A stretch of 64,000 nt of DNA from positions 62,001-126,000 of the forward strand of contig CAMNST010000006.1 in assembly GCA_946555465.1 (NCBI GenBank). The letters run 5' to 3'. Position numbers and translations under genes: made by a program. Under the pieces are notes generated by a model, which made no database searches, was not told where the DNA came from, and saw nothing but the letters and a program-made list of their open reading frames with translations. Shown in pieces: positions 57,371 to 64,000 of the stretch. Each line of letters begins with the position of its first letter. Within the stretch, counting starts at the first letter, position 1. This DNA is from an uncultured Clostridia bacterium. GTDB taxonomy: Bacteria > Bacillota > Clostridia > Oscillospirales > Acutalibacteraceae.

Positions 57371-58810
57371 ATGCTTGAAAAAATCAAAGAACTTCCAAGA
57401 GAAATAAAGACACACTGGAAAACGCCTGCCCGGGGCAAATATATTCCGTACAAGGAATTTGCGGCATACAGTATCGGTGGAATCGGTGTAAATACGGTTA
57501 ACTCACTTTTTAACTATGTGGCACTTAATGCCAACTGCCTGCTTATCGGCTCAGCCTACGGCATTAAGCCGACACATCTTGCATGGCTGAATATATTAAT
57601 GGGTATTATCAACCTGATTAAAGCCCCGTTTATCAGTATGATGATTGATAATACAAATTCAAAATACGGCAAGTTCCGCCCTTATCTTTTATATACAGGT
57701 GTACCGACTGCTATTTTGCTTTGTCTTATGGCATTTATACCAAATGATATGAACTATGGAGCAAAGGTTGCGGTTATCAGCGTTACATACGCATTTCTGA
57801 TGATATTTCAGGCTCTTTATGCACAGGCCTTTACAAGTCTTGCACAGGTTCTTACACCTAACGGAGAAGAAAGAACAGGACTTTTATCTGTCAGTATGTT
57901 TATTTACAGTCTCGGTCCGTCGATTGTTAATATGCTTCTTCCGATACTTTCGGGGCTTACTGGCGGTATGACCAATTTTAAAACCTACAGAATTTTCTTC
58001 CCGATATTCTCAATAATCGGTATTGCTCTGAGCATAATTACCTTCAGCGGAACCAAGGAAAAGATTGTGGTTGCTAAAGATTATGTGGCAAAGGTTAAAT
58101 TCAGCCAGGGTATTAAGCAGGTTGCAAAAAACAAATATTTTTGGCTGATTAACATTCATTCGATTCTCAGCGGACTTAAATACGGTATCGGCTCAATTTT
58201 AGGCTGGTATTGTATTTATCAAATAAAAAGTGATGAAATGCTTGGCGTAATGAATACGGTTATCGGCACAGCATCTGTTCCGCTTATGCTGCTCGCCCCG
58301 CTGCTTGCAAAGAAAATAGGCAAACGCAATGTTTTAATCTGGACAAATCTTCTGCGTGCGGTCTTTTGTGCAATCATGCTGTTTACAATGGATAATACAA
58401 TTATTTTCTTTGTATGCTTGTATCTTGCAACACTTACACTTGGCGGTGACAGTGTTATTACAACCTCAATGACCGCAGAAATCTTTGACTATCAGCAATG
58501 GAAAACAGGCACAAGGCTTGAGGGCTTTATCACCCAACTCGGCGGTATGATTACCACACTTGCCGGTATGTTCACAGGCCTGATTATTCCTTATTTTTAC
58601 GAGCATTACGGTCTGGGTGAGGATTATACCGTTTTATATGATTCAGCAGTAAGAACGCCTATTTTCAATATTTTAATTATAACAACAATCATCAGTTGTG
58701 TAATTTGTGTAATTCCTATCTTTTTCTACGATTTAAGGGAAAAGGATCATGAAAAAATAATTGCAGATCTTAAAGACAGAGCAGATAAAAAACAACAAAC
58801 TGCTATTTGA
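57371..58810 (+). CDS. GPH/MFS-type sugar transporter
   Basis: HWKTPARGKYIPYKEFAAYSIGGIGVNTV, DNTNSKYGKFRPYLLYTG. Confidence 0.9.
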   Translation: MLEKIKELPREIKTHWKTPARGKYIPYKEFAAYSIGGIGVNTVNSLFNYVALNANCLLIGSAYGIKPTHLAWLNILMGIINLIKAPFISMMIDNTNSKYGKFRPYLLYTGVPTAILLCLMAFIPNDMNYGAKVAVISVTYAFLMIFQALYAQAFTSLAQVLTPNGEERTGLLSVSMFIYSLGPSIVNMLLPILSGLTGGMTNFKTYRIFFPIFSIIGIALSIITFSGTKEKIVVAKDYVAKVKFSQGIKQVAKNKYFWLINIHSILSGLKYGIGSILGWYCIYQIKSDEMLGVMNTVIGTASVPLMLLAPLLAKKIGKRNVLIWTNLLRAVFCAIMLFTMDNTIIFFVCLYLATLTLGGDSVITTSMTAEIFDYQQWKTGTRLEGFITQLGGMITTLAGMFTGLIIPYFYEHYGLGEDYTVLYDSAVRTPIFNILIITTIISCVICVIPIFFYDLREKDHEKIIADLKDRADKKQQTAI

Positions 58811-58917
58811 TGAAAACGCATATGGTAAATGAAATGTTTGAACAAAGCAGAAAAAAATCAGCCAAATATGCTAATTAAAAAAGCAAAAAGCAGTAAACGA
58901 ATAATTACAAAAACCAA

Positions 58918-58953
58918 AGGTAGGGGTACGCATTTTATGCCGTTCCCCTACCT
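58918..58953 (+). terminator. Hairpin terminator
   Basis: aggtaggggtacgcattttatgccgttcccctacct. Confidence 0.75.
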
Positions 58954-59037
58954 CAAAATTTGGTGACATTGATATATAAACTTAACTAATCTAATTGACA
59001 AACCGGGATTTATCTATTACTGATACATAAAAACTGT

Positions 59038-59742
59038 TTATGTACGAACAAACACATAAAAATCGGGTTTCATCCCGCCATAAATATAGTTACCCATTTT
59101 CCACTCCATAAACAAATACTCTGTACCATTTATAACATATATTTCATAAGCAGACACAGTTGTACGATGTAGGTTAATAACAGAACCTTTCGTCCATTTA
59201 TCGTTCCATATCTCATCCATATAAGTCTGTTTGAGTCTGCCATCAGAGAAAAAATTTATTTCTTTCAAGTAAAGACCGTTACTCTCATTATCAGGAGAAA
59301 AGTTTTCTATTGTATCAACAAAACCAACAGATCTCCATTTTCCAAGCACTCGCTCATCGTAAATAAATGGGAGATTAATATTATCGTGTTTTCCAAGAGT
59401 TGCTTTTGTGTAATGCTTTGAATTTGCCTTAACAAAAACTTCGCTCTTATTGTCAAGCCTGAAAAACAGGTATTCCTTGCTATCAATTCTTTGAATATCG
59501 TATTTATATGTAATGATAGGCTCATCACCGCCATAATGTATCAGAAGAACCCCTTTTGTCCAACCTTCAAATATCCAGTAAGGTTCACCATTTGGCAGAA
59601 AATACAGCGTATCATATTCCCCGCTTTTTTCTTTCAAATCGTCAATCGAGATACAATATGTATTTCCAATCCAACCAATATTACTCCATTTTCCAATCAC
59701 GGCTTCATCATTTATAAACTCCATCCCGTTTGCAATTTTCAT
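59038..59742 (-). CDS. Protein of two tandem repeats, similar to C-terminal repeats of Clostridial BlaR1/M56-type proteins
   Basis: Repeat 1 AVIGKWSNIGWI...FLPNGEPYWIFEGWTKGVLL...YDIQRIDSKEYLFFRLDN; repeat 2 RVLGKWRSVGFV...FFSDGRLKQTYMDEIWNDKWTKGSVI...YEIYVINGTEYLFMEWKMGNY. Confidence 0.7.
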   Translation of the reverse strand: MKIANGMEFINDEAVIGKWSNIGWIGNTYCISIDDLKEKSGEYDTLYFLPNGEPYWIFEGWTKGVLLIHYGGDEPIITYKYDIQRIDSKEYLFFRLDNKSEVFVKANSKHYTKATLGKHDNINLPFIYDERVLGKWRSVGFVDTIENFSPDNESNGLYLKEINFFSDGRLKQTYMDEIWNDKWTKGSVINLHRTTVSAYEIYVINGTEYLFMEWKMGNYIYGGMKPDFYVFVRT

Positions 59743-60013
59743 TTTATTTCTCCCTTAGTTTCAAAAAACGATAACACTAAAAAAACTGATTTATCAAACT
59801 GTTTGAACGAGTAAATTATATCATAATAAAAATTATATTCAATATTACCGGACTTTAGGAACAAATTGTGGTATGTGTTGATTTAAAAGCGACAGCTGAC
59901 TGTGGCAGATAAAGAGAATTTGGAAAAATGGCAGTCTCAAAAAATCTCGAAATAATCAGAAAATCAAAACCACCCGTAAATAAAGCAAACCCCAAAGTTT
60001 AGACAAATAAATA

Positions 60014-60063
60014 TCAACTTGCAAGAGAATGAGTTCGGTATTGCACCGGACTCATTTCTTCTA
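60014..60063 (-). mobile_element. Remnant C-terminus of an IS3-family transposase
   Basis: Minus strand encodes EEMSPVQYRTHSLAS*, followed by an IR-like TTTGTCTAAACTTTGGGG. Confidence 0.6.
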
Positions 60064-60195
60064 CAATAGACTTAAACACTTTATTGTACCTGATTGGAGT
60101 TTTTTGTATAACTTCTGTTGCACACCCGCATAGCGATTGGTTCTTTGTTTTGCTCTTCGTGCAAAACTGTCTGTTTTAACCATGGTTCGGATTTC

Positions 60196-60366
60196 TACTC
60201 ATTGCCTGCGGTAAACATAAACGGCAGATGCTTTTCACCTGATGCTTCGGTGGTGTAGGGATAAGTATTTCCATTTTTGTACACAACATATCAGCGGAAA
60301 CGCCTGAATAATTAACAAATTCTATCAAGTTGCCGCAATAGCGGCAACCATAAAACTTTCTTTCAT
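60196..60366 (-). pseudogene. Decayed desulfoferrodoxin-like gene
   Basis: Minus-strand frames give (M)KE-RKFYGCRYCGNLIEFVNYSGVSADMLCTKMEILIPT, then shifted TTEASGEKHLPFMFTAGNE; compare desulfoferrodoxin FYxCxHCGNxV...GVPxxCCGxKMxxLVPxTxxASxEKHxPV. Confidence 0.65.
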
Positions 60367-60379
60367 TGTATTTTATTCT

Positions 60380-61033
60380 TTAATAGTTTTCTTTGCGAAT
60401 TTCAAAATACGCTTGCGGATGATTGCAGACAGGACATTTTTCAGGAGCGGTTGTGCCGACTACAATATGCCCACAATTACGGCATTCCCAAACAGTTACT
60501 CCGGACTTTTCAAAAACCGCCTTGGTTTCAACATTGTTAAGGAGCGCACGGTATCTTTCCTCGTGCGCCTTTTCTATAGCAGCAACACCACGGAATTGCT
60601 CGGCTAAATCGTGGAATCCTTCTTCGTCGGCTTCCTTTGCCATGCGGTCATACATATCGGTCCATTCCGCATTTTCGCCTTCGGCGGCATGAAGAAGATT
60701 TTCAGCGGTATCGCCAAGTTCACCCAAAGCCTTGAACCAAAGTTTTGCATGTTCCTTTTCGTTTTCAGCTGTCTGCAAGAAAAGTGATGCAATTTGCTCA
60801 TAACCTGCCTTCTTCGCCACGCTTGCAAAATATGTATACTTATTCCTTGCCTGAGATTCACCGGCAAACGCTTCCCAAAGATTCTTTTCTGTCTTGGTGC
60901 CCGCATATGGGTTCTTAGATTCCGCTTCGATTCTTACAAACTTTTCTTTCGGCTGTTTGCAAACAGGGCAGATTTCAGGAGGCATGTCTCCCTCGTGAAT
61001 ATAACCGCATACGGCACATTTCCATTTTGCCAT
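60380..61033 (-). CDS. Rubrerythrin with rubredoxin-like domains at both termini
   Basis: N-term [25 protein letters not shown]; core [28 protein letters not shown] and [13 protein letters not shown]-term [31 protein letters not shown]. Confidence 0.93.
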   Translation of the reverse strand: MAKWKCAVCGYIHEGDMPPEICPVCKQPKEKFVRIEAESKNPYAGTKTEKNLWEAFAGESQARNKYTYFASVAKKAGYEQIASLFLQTAENEKEHAKLWFKALGELGDTAENLLHAAEGENAEWTDMYDRMAKEADEEGFHDLAEQFRGVAAIEKAHEERYRALLNNVETKAVFEKSGVTVWECRNCGHIVVGTTAPEKCPVCNHPQAYFEIRKENY

Positions 61034-61466
61034 TTTCATTACCTCTTTCTTTTCAGTATTTTTGCTAAAATTAATGTTTTTAAATAAAGTTTCCAACATA
61101 TCTGTTAGAATATCAGGTATAACTTTAATGAGTTTTAAAAACTCTTTTGTATTTGTACTCAGAGGAAGCATAAAACCCGCCCGCAGCATAAGTCCTCTGC
61201 CGATAAGCCTCATTGTTTCAAATTCGTTACATCTAAGACGGAAGTCAATATTGTCTGATAAGTGACATACACTTCAACATCTTATCAATCCGACCATATC
61301 ATTACCTCTATGAAGATTATACAAAAATAATGAACATATATCAATAATATTATTGACATATGTTTGAAACAATGATAGGTTAAAAATTGAGGAAAATAAA
61401 AAAACGTCAGCAGTCAAAATTTTAATACAGCACTTTGCACTGCAAAAAGTTTTAGGTATCACAACT

Positions 61467-61648
61467 GTAGTTACGGAAACGCAGGCTCCGTTTGTCGCTA
61501 CACAAAGGTTATATGGTAAAGGCGAGGATTAGATTCCTTGCCTTTGCACAGTTGCAGTGCCCATAATTTTGTTCATACCTGAAGGTATTCCAAAATTATG
61601 ACCGCTGCCAATTCTTATTAATCCCTTCATCTCGAACTGCGAGCGGTC
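61467..61648. other. Hairpin-dense intergenic segment
   Basis: Successive inverted repeats: 61473-61491; AAAGGCGAGGA-ttaga-TTCCTTGCCTTT (61518-61545); CATAATTTTG...ATACC-TGAA-GGTAT...CAAAATTATG (61562-61600); GACCGCT...AGCGGTC (61600-61648). Confidence 0.6.
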
Positions 61649-61814
61649 GCAAACGAATCTCTCAAAAGTCTCTCACCTAAACGCTCCCAGTCGCTCTCGT
61701 TCGGTTTTGAAAATTTGAGATATATAGGTCTCTGAAAGTCTCACAAAAAATCTCAACAAAACAGAAAAGAAAAAATCGCACTTAAATTCACAGCAGATTG
61801 AGGGCGATTTTGGA

Positions 61815-63329
61815 CTATTTAAGGCTATTTTGCATAGAAAAAAGGCTTGGAACATCTAAATTCCAAGCCTGTGGCAGAGCATTGAGAAGTGTATCCGAAC
61901 TTTTCTCAATATCTGATAATTTCAGTTTTAATGCGTGTTCTTTATAGTTCAAGTAAAACAAAGCATAATCATCATAAAGCACAACAGCATTCACAAAATA
62001 ATTTATTAACGCTTTTCGTTGTGCCTGGTCTTTTAAATCTGCAACCTTTGCATTGTTGAAAAACTCTTTATACTGTTCTCTTGTGTATTTGGGTTTTGAG
62101 ATTTCTTCTTGCACTATCTGAACTTCAATATCCTTTTTCTTGCTTTCAAGTTCTTGCAATCGCTGTTTTGTAGAATCCGTAATAATACCCTGTTCAATCG
62201 CATTTAACATATTATCAATTTTCTTATTCGTTTTTGATAGCTGTTGTTGAAGAAGTTTCAAATCCGTATTTTCAGATTCCTGATATTCTAACAGAGCATC
62301 AATTAATTGATTGATATAATCATCATTTGTGAGTGTTGCAACTACTGCATTGAGAACAATATTTTCAATGTATTCTTTCTTAACTGCTTTTTTCTTACAG
62401 TCACGACCTCGCTTTGCATCAATACACTTGTAATAACGATAAGTTAAACCTTGATGATTAGTACCGCTTTCGCCTACCATAAAAGATTTGCAATTACCAC
62501 AATACAGCTTCGTTGTAAGGATATATTCATCGTCTGCTTTGTACTTTGCGGATGCGTGTTTATTCTTTTCCAAATTTGCTTGCACTCTATCAAATAAATC
62601 CTTATCAACTATTGCAGGAATACCATCAGGTACAATTATGTCTCGGAATCTATACTCACCGATATATCTCCTGTTTGAAAGAATTTTTGAGATGATATTG
62701 ATAGTAAATCTTCCACCGCGAGAATTTGAAACACCCTTATTGTTTAAGTCCTCAGCAATTTCTTTCATTGTCATTCCGCTGTCATAAGCATTGTAAATAT
62801 GCGTAATATATGGTGCAGTTTCTTCATCAATCTGAAAGTGCTGTTCATCATCAATATAATAACCAAAGGTAACAGGTCCGCCGTTGAACTTACACTTCAT
62901 TGCATTTTCAGTTTGACCACGGATAACCTTTTCAGCGAGTTCAGCAGAATAATATTCAGCCATACCTTCAAGTACAGATTCAAGAATGATACCTTCTGCG
63001 CCCTCGCTTATGGCTTCTGTTGCAGATACAACCTTAACACCATTTTTGCGAAGCTGAGCCTTGTAATGCGCAGAATCATAACGATTTCGAGCAAAGCGGT
63101 CAAGTTTCCAAACAATAATCACGTCAAACTGATTTTTAGCGCTATCTCGAATCATCTTTTGAAAAGACGGACGATTATCTGTTTTGGCAGAAAATGCACG
63201 GTCAATGTATGTATCAACAATCGTAATGTCATTGCGATTGGCAAATTCTTTGCATTCACGCAACTGACCTTCAATAGACTCTTCACGCTGGTTATCGCTT
63301 GAGTATCTTGCATAAATTACACCATTCAT
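61815..63329 (-). CDS. Large serine recombinase
   Basis: Resolvase domain GVIYARYSSDNQREESIEGQLRECKEFA; RFARNRYD; recombinase domain; Zn ribbon LYCGNCKSFMVGESG...CIDAKRGRDC; coiled coil. Confidence 0.95.
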   Translation of the reverse strand: MNGVIYARYSSDNQREESIEGQLRECKEFANRNDITIVDTYIDRAFSAKTDNRPSFQKMIRDSAKNQFDVIIVWKLDRFARNRYDSAHYKAQLRKNGVKVVSATEAISEGAEGIILESVLEGMAEYYSAELAEKVIRGQTENAMKCKFNGGPVTFGYYIDDEQHFQIDEETAPYITHIYNAYDSGMTMKEIAEDLNNKGVSNSRGGRFTINIISKILSNRRYIGEYRFRDIIVPDGIPAIVDKDLFDRVQANLEKNKHASAKYKADDEYILTTKLYCGNCKSFMVGESGTNHQGLTYRYYKCIDAKRGRDCKKKAVKKEYIENIVLNAVVATLTNDDYINQLIDALLEYQESENTDLKLLQQQLSKTNKKIDNMLNAIEQGIITDSTKQRLQELESKKKDIEVQIVQEEISKPKYTREQYKEFFNNAKVADLKDQAQRKALINYFVNAVVLYDDYALFYLNYKEHALKLKLSDIEKSSDTLLNALPQAWNLDVPSLFSMQNSLK

Positions 63330-63451
63330 TCTATCACCTCACTCGCATCTTAACGCTCATTAGAATTTTTGTCAACTATATAAACATAACAAATAATATT
63401 ATAAATTTAAATTAAAGATTATAAAAAATCAACTTTTAACACTAACTAACA

Positions 63452-64000
63452 TTAATCTTTAACTTTAGCTATAATAATTAAACTTGTACTATTATTTGTA
63501 AATTTATTAAATTTGTAATCACCATATTTTTCCACAATTTGATATCCACAAAGATCTAATAACAATTCAAATTCCCCAATAAAAAAAACACGATTTAACA
63601 TTTTAACTCTTTTTTCACTAACAAAATTATTATCGATAAAATATTTAAAATTTCGTTCTTGAATAAATAGTTGATTAGACTGATCAAATTTTTGTCTTGT
63701 ATAAATACCAATATCAAATTCTCCAATAGTTACAGTATTATAATTATAATCTGAGTGATCATACAGCATACTTTTAAATGTATTAATTGTCAATAAATCA
63801 AATATAATTATTTTATCTTTTGATAAATATTTTTTTAGTGATATTAGTGCCTTTTTTTGCTCCTTAATGGATAGAAGATAATTAAATGTACAAAACGGAT
63901 AATACGCAATATCAAAATCATCAGTGATAGATAAATCACAAAAATCCTGTTGATATAAAATAATATTCGATGAATTATTATTTTCTAATTTATTCTTTAG
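63452..64000 (-). CDS. Class I SAM-dependent methyltransferase, partial at the window edge
   Basis: The frame is open past the reported start to 64000: LKNKLENNNSSNIILYQQDFCDLSITDDFDIAYYPFCTFNYLLSIKEQKKALISLKKYLSKDKIIIFDLLTINTFKSM...; MTase motifs IV/V-like region. Confidence 0.65.
   Translation of the reverse strand, partial: LKNKLENNNSSNIILYQQDFCDLSITDDFDIAYYPFCTFNYLLSIKEQKKALISLKKYLSKDKIIIFDLLTINTFKSMLYDHSDYNYNTVTIGEFDIGIYTRQKFDQSNQLFIQERNFKYFIDNNFVSEKRVKMLNRVFFIGEFELLLDLCGYQIVEKYGDYKFNKFTNNSTSLIIIAKVKD

Noticed and set aside
61037-61290. N-terminal extension of the rubrerythrin ORF ([51 protein letters not shown])
   Set aside because: Rubrerythrin has its own RBS and start at 61033. The upstream stretch may be the remnant C-terminus of another gene, but its family was not recognised, so no call is made.
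1-64000. CRISPR arrays, prophage structural modules, toxin-antitoxin pairs, complete IS elements
   Set aside because: No regularly spaced repeats, no phage structural genes, no convincing TA pair and no full transposase were seen in either strand.

Overview
This 64 kb window comes from a low-GC Firmicutes/Clostridia chromosome (gene content suggests a gut Oscillospirales/Ruminococcaceae-like organism; no taxonomy search was run). It mixes housekeeping genes with accessory glycan-use genes. Housekeeping: purBC, dapL/dapF, glgBCDA, rnpB, hisHF, rlmB, mutY, tRNA-Ser(CGA), tRNA-Pro(GGG). Accessory: GH36, GH38, three GH2 enzymes, four GPH/MFS sugar transporters, and GntR, AraC and LysR regulators. 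The right end holds a large serine recombinase and an AT-rich methyltransferase cut by the window edge, preceded by a hairpin-dense segment. No CRISPR array or complete IS was seen. Observations most worth follow-up: (1) a P-type-ATPase-like membrane protein whose DKTGT, TGDN and GDGxNDAPAL motifs appear to be missing, with repeated EKTxxV motifs in a long N-terminal extension; (2) a promoter-driven structured RNA with 6S-like architecture and a possible attenuator at 42321-42500; (3) a small cloverleaf-like palindromic element in front of dapF, flanked by a 49-bp duplication of the gene's own 5' end; (4) a macrodomain/class-M-like sirtuin overlap with a downstream monooxygenase; (5) a GntR regulator with two near-identical 18-20 bp palindromic operators; (6) decayed genes missed by the ORF track (DUF5107 protein, desulfoferrodoxin, IS3-type transposase tail). 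All calls are by eye; no database search or folding program was used.
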